Source: Bog-473 sp036502025
Lineage (GTDB): Bacteria > Actinomycetota > Acidimicrobiia > Acidimicrobiales > RAAP-2
DNA: 45,763 nt
Reading direction: 5' to 3'
Assembly: GCA_036502025.1 (NCBI GenBank)
Contig: DASXZJ010000041.1
Coordinates: forward strand, 1-45,763
In this document: positions 31,542-39,738 of the stretch, in pieces
Layout of the letters: every line of letters starts with the position of its first letter
Numbering within the stretch: position 1 is the first letter of the stretch
Notes under the pieces: model-generated
What the model saw: the letters and a program-made list of their open reading frames with translations, nothing else
The model's database searches: none
Told to the model about the DNA's origin: nothing
Translations under genes and position numbers: made by a program

Positions 31542-32259
31542 GTCCGGGCGCGCCGGCGCCGGCGCCGGCGCGGGCGCGGGCGAGTGCGAGCGTGCGCGGC
31601 AGCCGGTGCGAGACGAGGAGGGCGGCCACCGCGGCCAGGCCGGCCGCGGCGAAGGCGACCACCACACCGGTGGAGACCGGGTGGGCGGTGTGGGCCACCG
31701 CGGCGACGGCGGCACCACCGACGCCGACGCCCAGCGCCGTGCCGAGCACGTCGGCCAGGTTGAGGGAGGCCGAGGCCCACCCCTCGCGGCCCGGCGGGGC
31801 GGCGCGCAGCATCATGAGCGAAATGGGGGCGTACGACAGCCCCATCCCGAGCCCGGCCACGGTCCAGGCGACGAAGCCCTCGGCCACCGGGACGCCGTGA
31901 CGTAGCTGCAACGCCATGCCGGCCGTGCCGGCGAAAATGCAGACCAAGCCCGACCGGACCAGGCGCTTGCCCTCCCAGCGGTCGTTCAGCCGGGCCTGTA
32001 TCCACGAGCCCGCCGTCCAGGCCAGGGTGGAGACGGTGACCACGGCGCCGGCCAGGAGCGTGCTGTGGTGCCGGACCGTGGTGATGGTCAGCGTGACGTA
32101 GGCGTCGGCGCCGAAGAAGGCGAACGTCAGCAGGCCGCGCGAGAGGATGGTGGCCGGGAGGCCCGAGGCGGCCCGCAGCGTGTGCTCGGGGAGGAGGCGG
32201 CGCAGGGAGGGGACCCCGATCACCGCGCCGGCCGCGGCCAGCCCGACCCCGGCGATCAC
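31531..32259 (-). CDS. MFS transporter, C-terminal half (split gene)
   Basis: A 242-residue product carrying the last six helices or so of an MFS transporter (LTFAFFGADAYVTLTITTV; LVCIFAGTAGMALQL; AWTVAGLGMGLSYAPISLMM). Its GTG (32257-32259) overlaps the TGA of the N-terminal half (GTGA). The same frame reads on upstream as GPPGLFLSALVSHNVIAG, a natural continuation of the transporter, so one base appears to be missing near 32299-32303. The coding end is a GCCGGC-type hexamer repeat (31549-31580) encoding Ala/Gly/Arg. Either a real frameshift, an assembly error, or two coupled half-transporters. Confidence 0.65.
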   Translation of the reverse strand: MIAGVGLAAAGAVIGVPSLRRLLPEHTLRAASGLPATILSRGLLTFAFFGADAYVTLTITTVRHHSTLLAGAVVTVSTLAWTAGSWIQARLNDRWEGKRLVRSGLVCIFAGTAGMALQLRHGVPVAEGFVAWTVAGLGMGLSYAPISLMMLRAAPPGREGWASASLNLADVLGTALGVGVGGAAVAAVAHTAHPVSTGVVVAFAAAGLAAVAALLVSHRLPRTLALARARAGAGAGAPGLSR

Positions 32260-32879
32260 GTTGTGCGAGACGAGGGCGGAGAGGAAGAGACCGGGCGGCC
32301 CAACGCGACCAGGGAGGGCAAGGCCAGCGGTCCGGCGACCGCCACCAGGGGCACCACGCCCAGGAAGACCCAGCGCCAGTTGAAGACATGGGCGATGGCG
32401 GCGGCCAGGCCCGGCCCGACGATGCCGGGCACCACCCAGGCGGTGGAGAGGACGGCCATCATGCGGGCCTGCATCGAGGCCGGCAGGCTCCGCCCGATGG
32501 CGACGTAGGCCACCGCGGGCACGGCGCCGGCCCCGAGCCCCTGGAGCGAGCGGCCCACCACGAGCACGGGCATCGACGGGGCCAGGCCGGAGACGACCAG
32601 GCCGGCGGCGAAGAGCACCAGACCGGCGACGTAGGGGCGGGCCGGTCCGTGGCGGTCGGCGTCACGGCCCGCCACCACGATGCCCACCAGGCTGGCCAGC
32701 ATGAAGGCGCTGAAGACCCAGCCGTAGAGCGAGAGGCCCGCCAGATCGCGCGCGACGAGCGGCATCACGGTGACCACCGCCAGGGCCTCGGACGCGATGA
32801 AGGTGATGGTCAGGACCAGGCCGATGGTGAGGGAGCGCCGGTGAGGCGCCCACAGCCCGTCCTTGGTCCCGCCGTCCAC
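32256..32879 (-). CDS. MFS transporter, N-terminal half (split gene)
   Basis: A 207-residue product with about six helices of an MFS drug transporter: SLTIGLVLTITFIASEALAV, a helix-2 FSAFMLASLVGIVVAGRDAD (motif A-like), VVGRSLQGLGAGAVPAVAY, and WRWVFLGVVPLVAVAGPLAL. After ALGRP the frame turns into low-complexity SSSPPSSRTT and stops, while another frame carries the true continuation. GTG 32877-32879 is chosen because TAGTGT lies 7 nt upstream; a longer frame would run into the divergent amidohydrolase. Together both halves make one 12-helix transporter of unknown substrate. Confidence 0.65.
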   Translation of the reverse strand: MDGGTKDGLWAPHRRSLTIGLVLTITFIASEALAVVTVMPLVARDLAGLSLYGWVFSAFMLASLVGIVVAGRDADRHGPARPYVAGLVLFAAGLVVSGLAPSMPVLVVGRSLQGLGAGAVPAVAYVAIGRSLPASMQARMMAVLSTAWVVPGIVGPGLAAAIAHVFNWRWVFLGVVPLVAVAGPLALPSLVALGRPVSSSPPSSRTT

Positions 32880-32928
32880 CCCAGGGACACTACGAGCGGC
32901 CACTGGTACTGTGCGCGTGGGAGGGTTC

Positions 32929-34092
32929 ATGGCGCTGCAGAGCATCGACGTCGACCAGCATCTCTTCGAGTCCCGCCACACCTGGACCGAGCACATCGAC
33001 CCGTCCGCCCGGTCCGACGCCCTGGCCATCGAGGACGACGAGTCCGGCTGGCCCTGGCTCACCTGGCGCGGCCGCCCCCTCACGCCGATCGAGGTGCCCC
33101 TCCCCGAGCAGGGCGCGGCACTGGGAGAGTCCCGGCTCCGCCGACTGCAGGGCGAACGTCCGTCGGCCAGCTTCGAGGAGCTCGTCCCGGCGACGTATGG
33201 CGACGCGGCGGCGCGGTTGAAGTTGCTGGACGAATTCGGCTTCGACGGCGCGGTCCTGTTCCCGAACTACGGGCTCCTGTGGGAGAAGATGCTGGCGGAG
33301 GACCGCGGCGCGCAACGGTCCAACGCCCGCGCCTACAACCGCTACATGGCCGACGTCTGCCATGACGGAGCCGGCCGGCTCTTCGGGGTGGCCCACCTTC
33401 TGCTGCACGACCCGGCCTGGGCGGTCGAGGAGATCGGGCGGGTGGCCCAGCAGGGCGTGCGGCTGGCCATGATCGCCCCAGCCCCGGTCGACGGCAAGGC
33501 GCTCTCCCATCCGGACTTCGACCCGGTGTGGGCCGCCTGCAGTGACCACGGGGTGGCGCCGGTCTTCCACGTCTCGGGCTTCGAGAGCCCGCTGGACCCG
33601 GCCTGGCACGTCGGCGAGACCGAGGACGGGGGTCTCCTGCTCGACTCCATCTTCTTGTGGTTGGCGCCGGCCGTTGCCCTGACCAATCTCATCCTCAACG
33701 GCACCCTCGAACGTTTCCCGGATCTTCGCCTCGGGGTGGTCGAGCTCACGGCGGGGTGGGTGCCCAGCTTCCTCCTCCACCTGGACGGGGCCACCGACTT
33801 CTTCGCCGAGCGGCACGGCGGTCCTCTCCACCCGCTGGCCGAGCGCCCGTCGGAGTACTTCCTCCGCCAGGTGCGGGTGGCCGCGCTGCCCTACGAGATG
33901 CCCAACCGCCTGGTGAAATCGGTCGGCCCTTCGACCTTCATGGTGGGCAGCGACTGGCCCCACGCCGAAGGGGTGGCGGACCCGCGGGGTGCAGCCGACC
34001 GGGCGGCGCACGGCTTGAGCGACGCGGAGAGGTCGAACCTCCTCGGCGCCAACGCGGCCTGGCTGCTCGGGTTGGAGGTGGGCGCGGCGTGA
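32929..34092 (+). CDS. metal-dependent amidohydrolase (amidohydrolase_2 family)
   Basis: A 387-residue TIM-barrel hydrolase/decarboxylase of the ACMSD-like group. The first metal motif is IDVDQHLF (D7, D9, H11), a later ligand is in PVFHVSGFES, and the conserved aspartate is in MVGSDWPHAEG. Members hydrolyse or decarboxylate ring compounds. It heads a tight unit with two VOC-family proteins (its stop overlaps the next GTG, GTGA), which together look like a catabolic set for an aromatic or related compound. ATG 32929 is used. Confidence 0.85.
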   Translation: MALQSIDVDQHLFESRHTWTEHIDPSARSDALAIEDDESGWPWLTWRGRPLTPIEVPLPEQGAALGESRLRRLQGERPSASFEELVPATYGDAAARLKLLDEFGFDGAVLFPNYGLLWEKMLAEDRGAQRSNARAYNRYMADVCHDGAGRLFGVAHLLLHDPAWAVEEIGRVAQQGVRLAMIAPAPVDGKALSHPDFDPVWAACSDHGVAPVFHVSGFESPLDPAWHVGETEDGGLLLDSIFLWLAPAVALTNLILNGTLERFPDLRLGVVELTAGWVPSFLLHLDGATDFFAERHGGPLHPLAERPSEYFLRQVRVAALPYEMPNRLVKSVGPSTFMVGSDWPHAEGVADPRGAADRAAHGLSDAERSNLLGANAAWLLGLEVGAA

Positions 34093-34595
34093 CGATCGAT
34101 CTGGAAGCCCGTGAGCGTGAGCGTGAGCGTGAGCGGGAGCGCTGGCGCGCGCAGTACCTGGGCGCGCCGTCGACCCGCCCCCACTCGAGCGCCCGCGGCG
34201 TCCATCACGTGGCCCTCCTGTGCAGCGACGTCGAGCGCACCATCCGCTTCTATCAAGGTCTGCTCGGCTTCCCGTTGGTCGAGCTCTTCGAGAACCGCGA
34301 CTACAAGGGCTCGACCCATCTCTTCTTCGATATCGGTCACGACAACACGCTGGCCTTCTTCGACTTCCCCGGTCTCGGCCTCGGGGCGTACGCCGAGGTC
34401 CTGGGCGGCTTGCACCACATCGCCATCTCGGTGGATCGACCGGTGTGGGACGCGGCGCGCGCCAAGCTGGACGAAGCAGGGGTGGCGTGCCAGATCGAGA
34501 GCGAGATCTCGCTCTACTTCGCCGACCCCGACGGGGTCAGGCTCGAGCTGATCGCCGAGGACCTGGGCTCGCTGTACGGCACGCCGCTGCACTGA
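34089..34595 (+). CDS. VOC-family protein (glyoxalase/dioxygenase fold)
   Basis: A 168-residue vicinal-oxygen-chelate protein. After an N-terminal run of alternating Arg-Glu (from a hexamer repeat at 34111-34140), the fold opens with GVHHVALLCSDVERTIRFYQ and continues HLFFDIGHDNTLAFFDFP, GGLHHIAISVDRP and FADPDGVRLELIAED. The metal ligands His (VHHVAL), His (LHHIAI) and Glu (RLELIA) are present. Possible reactions are ring cleavage, isomerisation or glutathione-independent lyase; unknown here. GTG 34089 overlaps the amidohydrolase stop. Confidence 0.83.
   Translation: MTIDLEARERERERERERWRAQYLGAPSTRPHSSARGVHHVALLCSDVERTIRFYQGLLGFPLVELFENRDYKGSTHLFFDIGHDNTLAFFDFPGLGLGAYAEVLGGLHHIAISVDRPVWDAARAKLDEAGVACQIESEISLYFADPDGVRLELIAEDLGSLYGTPLH
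34111..34140 (+). repeat. hexanucleotide repeat coding Arg-Glu
   Basis: Four perfect GTGAGC units and a fifth GGGAGC unit in a row, encoding alternating R and E. Changes in unit number keep the frame. Confidence 0.8.
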
Positions 34596-34598
34596 CCG

Positions 34599-34976
34599 AT
34601 GGGTGTCACCGGCATGGCCAACCTGGCGCTCAAGGTCGTGGATCTCGAAGCGGCGTGCGCCTGGTACGTGGCGGCGGGGGCGACGGTGAGCGAGCCTGTG
34701 ACCTGGGAGAACGGTCGTCGAGCCGACGTGACCCTCGGCGTGCTGAACCTCACCCTCTTCACCAGGGCCATTTACGAGGACGCCACCGAGCTGCCGCCCG
34801 AAGGCTTCCTACACCCGGCCCTCTTCGTCGACGACCTCGACGGGGAACTGGCTCGTCACGAGGTGCTGTGGGGCCCCCGCACCGTCTCGGGCTCGTTCGG
34901 TACGAGGCGCATCGCCTTCGTCGAGGCCCCGGGGGGCATCCGGCTCGAGTTCATGGAGCAGGTCGAGGAACCCTAG
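34599..34976 (+). CDS. second VOC-family protein
   Basis: A 125-residue VOC protein with one beta-alpha-beta-beta-beta pair: MANLALKVVDLEAACAWYVA at the start, a strand VTLGVLNLTLFTRAIYED, and the second half PALFVDDLDGELARHEVLWG ending IAFVEAPGGIRLEFMEQ. Only the last Glu and few His ligands are obvious, so metal binding is uncertain. It starts 3 nt after the preceding VOC gene and is the end of the amidohydrolase-VOC-VOC unit. Its TAG overlaps the stop of the convergent Lnt-like gene in a shared CTAG. Confidence 0.78.
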   Translation: MGVTGMANLALKVVDLEAACAWYVAAGATVSEPVTWENGRRADVTLGVLNLTLFTRAIYEDATELPPEGFLHPALFVDDLDGELARHEVLWGPRTVSGSFGTRRIAFVEAPGGIRLEFMEQVEEP

Positions 34977-36508
34977 CGATCCGCTACCACGGCGCCCGAT
35001 CGCTGATGCCGCCGGGTCTTGACGTGGACCAGCACCATCATGAGGACGGCACCCGCGACGAGGAGCCAGCCCCAGAGATCACCGAGCACGACGAGTGGCG
35101 TACTTCCGCTGCCCACGGGGACCCGGGCCACGACGGAAGCCCGCGCGCCCTGCGGAGTGATCGCGCTGGCCAGGATCCGCCCGTAAGGGTCGATGACGAG
35201 TGAGTCGTAGGAGAATTCACCTTTAACGATAGTGAGCCGGTTCTCTATGGCCCGGAAGACGAGCAGCCCGTAGTGCTTGCTGGCGTCTCCGGGCGGGTCC
35301 TGTGAGGGCACGGCCAGAATCTGCGCCCCGTGGCGGGCCGCACTACGCGCCGTGTCGGTGTAGTCGGCGTCGAAACAGATCATGGTCGCCACCCGTCCGA
35401 AGGGTGTCTGGTACACGGGCATGGTCCCGGCGTCGACGCTGGTCTGATCGTCGGCGAACATGAGCGCCGGGTGCTGCTTCCCGTAGACACCCAGGTAGGT
35501 GCCGGAGGGAGAGATCACCGTGGCGTCGTTGTGCTGGCCCCGCGCCGTCACGAACCGGTACCCGACCACCAGGTAGACGTGGCTCTGCCGAGCGAGCTGT
35601 GAGAGCTCGGCGCCGATCGGGGTGTGGTGCGGGTCGGCCCCGAGCGTTCCCTCCTGCCATACCACCAGCCGTGCCCCCTCAGAGGCCGCCACCCGGGTCT
35701 GCGCGATGTCACGGCTCAGGTCGATGGCACCCGGAGTGTGGATTCCGGGCTGCATGGCCGCCACGACCACCTTGGCCGGGTCCGGTTGGAACATGAGGAG
35801 GCTGGCGCCCAGCCATGTGCCACCCGCCAGGGCGCAGAGGAGTCCCGAGACAGCCACGACCCGGCCCGAGAACGGTTTCGGTGTGCGGGGTCGCCGGCGC
35901 TGAAGGCACGCCAGGACGCCCAAGGCGATGGTCCAGTTGACGACCAGGATGAGCAGGTTGAGCACGTTGATACCCAGCACGCTCACCGGTTGCAGCAACC
36001 ACGGCTCGCGAAACAGCGCGTAGGCCACGTAGCCCTGCGTGCCGCTGCCCGGGGCAAAGCCACGCAGGAACTCGGCCGCCGTCCACAGCAGCGGGAACCC
36101 CAAGACGAAATGCACGTAGCCCGTCGCCTCCTGCCGCGGCCGATCGCGGATGGCGCCGAGGCCGGCGGCGACGGCCACGACAATCGGGATGCAGAGCACC
36201 CACCAGGCAAAGCTGGGGTCGATCACGCCCCGTAGGTAGCCGGCGTAGTAGCCCCCGATACCGATGCCGACCGCCACCCAGGCCCAGCGTCGGGAGAGGA
36301 TCCAGTGTTGGGCCACCAGCATGGGCACCCAGGCCACAAAGATGAGGGGCCAGGCCCCGTAAGGCGGAAAGGCCCAGGTGCCGAGGAGGGCGCTCAGCCC
36401 GGCCAGGGCCAGCCCGAAGGCCAGGCGCCCGACTCTCCTGACCAGGCTCGACGTATGTGGAACCTGGAGCGAGCGTTCCTCGGCTCGTTCCGCCATCGTG
36501 GTGACCAT
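34973..36508 (-). CDS. apolipoprotein N-acyltransferase/nitrilase-like membrane protein
   Basis: A 511-residue protein of the Lnt type. About six to seven membrane segments (LAFGLALAGLSALLGTWAFP to LVVNWTIALGVLACL) fill the first half. A nitrilase domain follows with the catalytic triad Glu in VVWQEGTLG, Lys in GVYGKQHP and Cys in MICFDADYTD. A final helix LVVLGDLWGWLLVAGAVLMM closes it. Lnt adds the third acyl chain to lipoproteins at the membrane. Divergent position to a TetR gene with two operators between them suggests it is inducible, which is unusual for a housekeeping Lnt, so another amide/acyl substrate is possible. Confidence 0.82.
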   Translation of the reverse strand: MVTTMAERAEERSLQVPHTSSLVRRVGRLAFGLALAGLSALLGTWAFPPYGAWPLIFVAWVPMLVAQHWILSRRWAWVAVGIGIGGYYAGYLRGVIDPSFAWWVLCIPIVVAVAAGLGAIRDRPRQEATGYVHFVLGFPLLWTAAEFLRGFAPGSGTQGYVAYALFREPWLLQPVSVLGINVLNLLILVVNWTIALGVLACLQRRRPRTPKPFSGRVVAVSGLLCALAGGTWLGASLLMFQPDPAKVVVAAMQPGIHTPGAIDLSRDIAQTRVAASEGARLVVWQEGTLGADPHHTPIGAELSQLARQSHVYLVVGYRFVTARGQHNDATVISPSGTYLGVYGKQHPALMFADDQTSVDAGTMPVYQTPFGRVATMICFDADYTDTARSAARHGAQILAVPSQDPPGDASKHYGLLVFRAIENRLTIVKGEFSYDSLVIDPYGRILASAITPQGARASVVARVPVGSGSTPLVVLGDLWGWLLVAGAVLMMVLVHVKTRRHQRSGAVVADR

Positions 36509-36521
36509 GTCTCCCCTTTCG

Positions 36522-36534
36522 TACAGCTACTGTA
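36522..36534. promoter_or_regulatory. TetR operator site 1
   Basis: TACAG-CTA-CTGTA, a 13-bp palindrome 14 bp upstream of the Lnt-like start. It matches the second site 40 bp away. Confidence 0.7.
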
Positions 36535-36561
36535 AGTATTAGCCATTCAGACGGAAATGTC

Positions 36562-36574
36562 TACAGTGACTGTA
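36562..36574. promoter_or_regulatory. TetR operator site 2
   Basis: TACAG-TGA-CTGTA, a 13-bp palindrome 20 bp upstream of the tetR start. Centres of the two sites are 40 bp apart, about four helical turns, so two repressor dimers could bind the same face. A TACGAT -10-like hexamer (36573-36578) overlaps this site. Confidence 0.7.
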
Positions 36575-36593
36575 CGATTGTCAGGAGAGCCCA

Positions 36594-37202
36594 TTGGGAC
36601 GCCGGCAGGAGCAAAAGGACAAGCTCCGCCAGGAGATCCGGGAAACCGCGCTGCGCCTGTTCCACGAGCGGGGGTTCGACGAAACGCGCGTCCAGGACGT
36701 CATCGAGATCGTCGGCATCAGCGAGAAGACCTTTTTCAACTACTTCGCCAGCAAGCAGGCGGTCCTCGAGACGACGGCGGCCGAGATGGTCGCCGCCTAT
36801 CACGCTCTGTTGGAGTTCGAACTCGCCGACACCGCGCGGACCACGCGCGAGCGCCTGTTGGAAGTGGTCGAGCTTTGGGCTGACAGCTTCACCGCCGATC
36901 GAGAGTTCCTGGCGACGGTGGTGACTCGCACCCCTGCCTTTTTCGGTGCCGCCGGGGCGATGGAAGAACAGCAGAAGACGACCTACCGACTGTTGACCGA
37001 GCTGCTCCATCAAGGGCAACGGCGCGGCGAGATAGACGCCGATCACGACCCGGTGCAGTTGGCCGAGATATTCACCGCGACCATGTTGCTCACCACGCTC
37101 AACTGGTTGGGTCGCTATTGGGGGGGCAGCGAAGAGCCGCTCCGGGTGCGACTCGCTCGGGCCATCGAGCTCTTCCTCAAGGGTGTCGCCGCGAGTCCCT
37201 GA
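36594..37202 (+). CDS. TetR-family transcriptional regulator
   Basis: A 202-residue TetR protein. The N-terminal HTH is clear: RETALRLFHERGFDETRVQD, then IVGISEKTFFNYFASKQAVL. The C-terminal ligand domain is helical (LLEVVELWADSFTADREFLA; LAEIFTATMLLTTLNWLGRY). It is divergent from the Lnt-like gene; the 85-bp gap holds two TACAG-N3-CTGTA palindromes, so it probably represses both itself and that gene. TTG 36594 is taken as start, with a CAGGAGAG ribosome site just upstream. Confidence 0.88.
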   Translation: MGRRQEQKDKLRQEIRETALRLFHERGFDETRVQDVIEIVGISEKTFFNYFASKQAVLETTAAEMVAAYHALLEFELADTARTTRERLLEVVELWADSFTADREFLATVVTRTPAFFGAAGAMEEQQKTTYRLLTELLHQGQRRGEIDADHDPVQLAEIFTATMLLTTLNWLGRYWGGSEEPLRVRLARAIELFLKGVAASP

Positions 37203-37224
37203 CGGGCGCCGGACCGTACCCGGG

Positions 37225-37500
37225 CTACCAGGCGAAGAGGCGCCGCGGGTGCAGTAGGTAGATGAAGCCATCCCAACCCTGTGGCGCATCGATGCAGCCG
37301 CCGATGACCGGTGCGGCATGAGGCAGGCCACCGCGCCGTACCACCGCCAACGTGACGTTGCGCGTCGCGTTGACGAATTGCTCGAGTTGAACGGCGCTCT
37401 GCACCTCGCCCTCGAGCGAGTTCGTGAACGGGGATCCGTTGCGACGCGACTCGTCGAGCATGCCTTGCAGCGTCTGGAGCGACATCGACGCAGATTCCAA
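37225..37500 (-). CDS. truncated PPOX-type flavin protein
   Basis: A 91-residue product resembling the first half of the pyridoxamine-phosphate-oxidase-like (PPOX, split-barrel FMN/F420) family: VTLAVVRRGGLPHAAPVIGG is the usual second-strand region and FIYLLHPRRLFAW ends where full proteins continue with HP...K..N. About 40 or more residues are missing relative to the family. It may be a short form or a remnant. It lies between tetR (convergent) and the methyltransferase (divergent, 44 bp). Confidence 0.5.
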   Translation of the reverse strand: MESASMSLQTLQGMLDESRRNGSPFTNSLEGEVQSAVQLEQFVNATRNVTLAVVRRGGLPHAAPVIGGCIDAPQGWDGFIYLLHPRRLFAW

Positions 37501-37544
37501 GAGAGCATCCGTCCAACGACCGGTGGGCGCCGTATCTTGGTGCG

Positions 37545-38345
37545 GTGAGCGATGACACCTGGGCCAGCCGCAGCCTGGCTGACAAGTTTGCTGACGAGGC
37601 GTATGCCTCGGTCAAGGGGTACGTGCGCACCTACGTGCTGCACCAGCAGCTGCTCGAACATCTGCCCCAGCCACCGGCCACGGTGTTGGATGTCGGTGGC
37701 GGTGCGGGTCATCAGTCGTTTCCGCTGGCCCAGGCCGGCTACGACGTGACGGTGCTCGACTCGTCCCCGGCCATGTTGGCCAAGGCCCGAGAGCGACTGC
37801 AGCGGATGTCCGCCGAGGCCCAGCGACGGGTAACGCTGCTGCAGGGGGACGGCGAGAACGCGGAAGAGGCGATGGGTGGTCGGCGCTTCGCCGCCGTGTT
37901 GTGTCATGGCGTGCTCGGGTACCTCGAGCGGTCGGAGCCCCTGGTCGACCAGCTGTGTCGGTGCGCTGCCCCCGGAGGTGTGGTCTCGATCATGACGGGG
38001 AACGCCAAGGCGAGCGCCGTGCGCCCGGCTCTGGAGCGGCGCTGGGACGACGCGCTGGCGTCGTTCGACGCCAGAACCGAGATCGGGGTGTTGGGCGTGC
38101 CGGGCCGCGCCGAGACGGTGGAGGAGCTCAGCGAGCTCCTGGGGGCCCAGGGCGTGGAGCCGGAGCGCTGGTACGGCGTATGGCTCTTTGTCGACTGGCT
38201 CGAGTTCAGTGGAGCCGAACTGGATCCGGGCGATACGGAACAGCGGGCGGCGACGGCCGCGGTGGAACTCGAAGCCAGCCGGCGGGACCCCTACCGCCAG
38301 CTCAGTCGCGTCTTTCATCTGGTGGGGCGCAAAGGGCTGGACTGA
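37545..38345 (+). CDS. class I SAM methyltransferase, CmoM/SmtA-like
   Basis: A 266-residue methyltransferase. The SAM motif is VLDVGGGAGHQSFPLAQAGY, with VTVLDSSPAMLAKARERL next. The start (DKFADEAYASVKGYVR, then HQQLLEHL) and the end (WLEFSGAELDPG, ASRRDPYRQLSRVFHLVGRK) follow the order of E. coli CmoM, which methylates the carboxymethoxyuridine of tRNA position 34. The resemblance is from memory of that protein; substrate here is uncertain since cmoA/cmoB are not in the window. GTG 37545 is the start. Nothing else is in its operon. Confidence 0.8.
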   Translation: MSDDTWASRSLADKFADEAYASVKGYVRTYVLHQQLLEHLPQPPATVLDVGGGAGHQSFPLAQAGYDVTVLDSSPAMLAKARERLQRMSAEAQRRVTLLQGDGENAEEAMGGRRFAAVLCHGVLGYLERSEPLVDQLCRCAAPGGVVSIMTGNAKASAVRPALERRWDDALASFDARTEIGVLGVPGRAETVEELSELLGAQGVEPERWYGVWLFVDWLEFSGAELDPGDTEQRAATAAVELEASRRDPYRQLSRVFHLVGRKGLD

Positions 38346-38355
38346 GTTCCTCTTG

Positions 38356-39600
38356 CTAGCGCCCCGGACCGGCCCGGTAGCGAGTGGGGCTGTCCTCGTT
38401 GTCGGCGGCCTCGATACGTGACTGGACGTCGCTCAGCTGCCCGCGCCTCTCGCGTCCGCGCGGGTCGGTGTTGACCTCGTCGCCCGGCCGCAAGGGCAGC
38501 GCGAAGCTCGAGTAGACGACCTTCCGGGGCCGGTCGACGGGCGGGTGGGCCCGGTGGAGCGTGTCCGAGCAGTGCACGGTCACGTCGCCCGTCTCGGTCT
38601 CGATCATGATCGGTTGCAGGTCCAGCCGGCGGTCCCGCCCCGTGGCCATGGTGTTGGCGCGGTGGCTGCCCGGGATGACGCCGAGGGCGCCGCTCATCCG
38701 ATCAGCTCCGGTCACCGAGATCCCCGTGGTGAGGCCGCTACACGAATAGGAATGCCCCCCTTGTCCGCAATCCTTGTGCCACGGCAGGTCGGAGAGGCCG
38801 CGCACGATCCCCAGCGGTTTGGTGAGGCCTTCCCCCCCGCCGGTGTGGATATGGCCCTCACCGGTGAGATCGCCGATCATGCGGTAGCGCTCGTTGACCA
38901 GCAGCGAGCGCAACACTTCGGACTTCTCGTAGAAGAAGAGCACGCGCACCGCATGATCCACGCCCGCCTCGTCAGTGGCCCACCATGACTCACCGTCGTC
39001 CGGGGTGGCCCGGGCCAGCCACTCGTCGACGTCGGCAGCGAGCGCCGCCATCTCGGTCTCGTCGAAGACCGCCCGAAGGTGGAGGAATCCGGCCTGCTCG
39101 AGGAAGTGCGCCATCGGCGCCGGATCGTCGCCCACGTTGAACACATGGCCGAGGTCGAGGTCGCCGCCGTCGAGGTCGACGAAGGTGATATCACCTGCCT
39201 CATGCACCTTGCGCCCGTCGAGGAGGGCGCGCAGGACCGGCTCCCAGCCGATCCAGTCGTTGATGTCGCCGGCGGTGATCTTGACCCGTGAGGTCATGGC
39301 CAACCCCATGGTGGACTGCCGGTCCTGAAGTAGTTCCGAAAGTGCGTCGGCCGCCAGTGTGGCGACCACTCCCGCCGATTCGGTCCCCGAGCGGAGCGCC
39401 AGTCCGCCCGAGTCGGCGGTGAGAGTGAGCCCACGACCTTCCACCTCGAGACCGAGTGGCGGGAGTTCCAGATATGAGCATCCCCGGCCGGCGAGGTCGC
39501 CGTGCCCGGCCACCGCGTTGGGCAGAAGGGCGTTGAGCATCTCGTCGCGCTCGAGCGAGCGGACCTCCTTGTGGAGCCGGGTGCGGACATCGACCGACAT
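38356..39600 (-). CDS. SCP2-like domain fused to phytanoyl-CoA dioxygenase (PhyH)
   Basis: A 414-residue protein. Residues about 60-135 look like an SCP2 sterol/acyl carrier domain (GLTLTADSGGLALRSG; STMGLAMTSRVKITAGDIND). The rest is a PhyH Fe(II)/2-oxoglutarate dioxygenase: LPWHKDCGQGGHSYSC gives the HxD pair, VIPGSHRANTM is typical, and HCSDTLHRAHPP holds the distal His, with Arg in VDRPRKVVYSSF for 2-oxoglutarate. PhyH enzymes hydroxylate acyl-CoAs or small molecules. A CaiB/BaiF CoA-transferase gene (frameshifted) lies upstream on the same strand, fitting a CoA-thioester substrate. ATG 39598-39600 is chosen. Confidence 0.82.
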   Translation of the reverse strand: MSVDVRTRLHKEVRSLERDEMLNALLPNAVAGHGDLAGRGCSYLELPPLGLEVEGRGLTLTADSGGLALRSGTESAGVVATLAADALSELLQDRQSTMGLAMTSRVKITAGDINDWIGWEPVLRALLDGRKVHEAGDITFVDLDGGDLDLGHVFNVGDDPAPMAHFLEQAGFLHLRAVFDETEMAALAADVDEWLARATPDDGESWWATDEAGVDHAVRVLFFYEKSEVLRSLLVNERYRMIGDLTGEGHIHTGGGEGLTKPLGIVRGLSDLPWHKDCGQGGHSYSCSGLTTGISVTGADRMSGALGVIPGSHRANTMATGRDRRLDLQPIMIETETGDVTVHCSDTLHRAHPPVDRPRKVVYSSFALPLRPGDEVNTDPRGRERRGQLSDVQSRIEAADNEDSPTRYRAGPGR

Positions 39601-39655
39601 ACCTACCCCCAGTTTCAGGTTCTTCGGTTGGCCCTCAGTCCCCTGACCAAGGACC

Positions 39656-39677
39656 CTCTTGCAGTCTCCTACAAGAG
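39656..39677. terminator. weak hairpin between CoA-transferase and PhyH genes
   Basis: CTCTTG and CAAGAG form a 6-bp stem with a 10-nt loop in the 138-bp gap. It may be a terminator or attenuating hairpin; no U-run is seen. Confidence 0.3.
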
Positions 39678-39738
39678 AGGGGCCGATGCCGGTCCCACAG
39701 CCCGATGGCCAGCCGAATGGCGTCCCCACCGACCAGGG

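Noticed and set aside
31549..31582. GCCGGC repeat as a functional element
   Set aside because: It is coding-end low complexity of the MFS half in very GC-rich DNA; no symmetry or position suggests a role.
34973..34976. CTAG shared by two convergent stops as a regulatory site
   Set aside because: CTAG is self-complementary, so convergent TAG stops overlap by chance often; nothing else supports a function.
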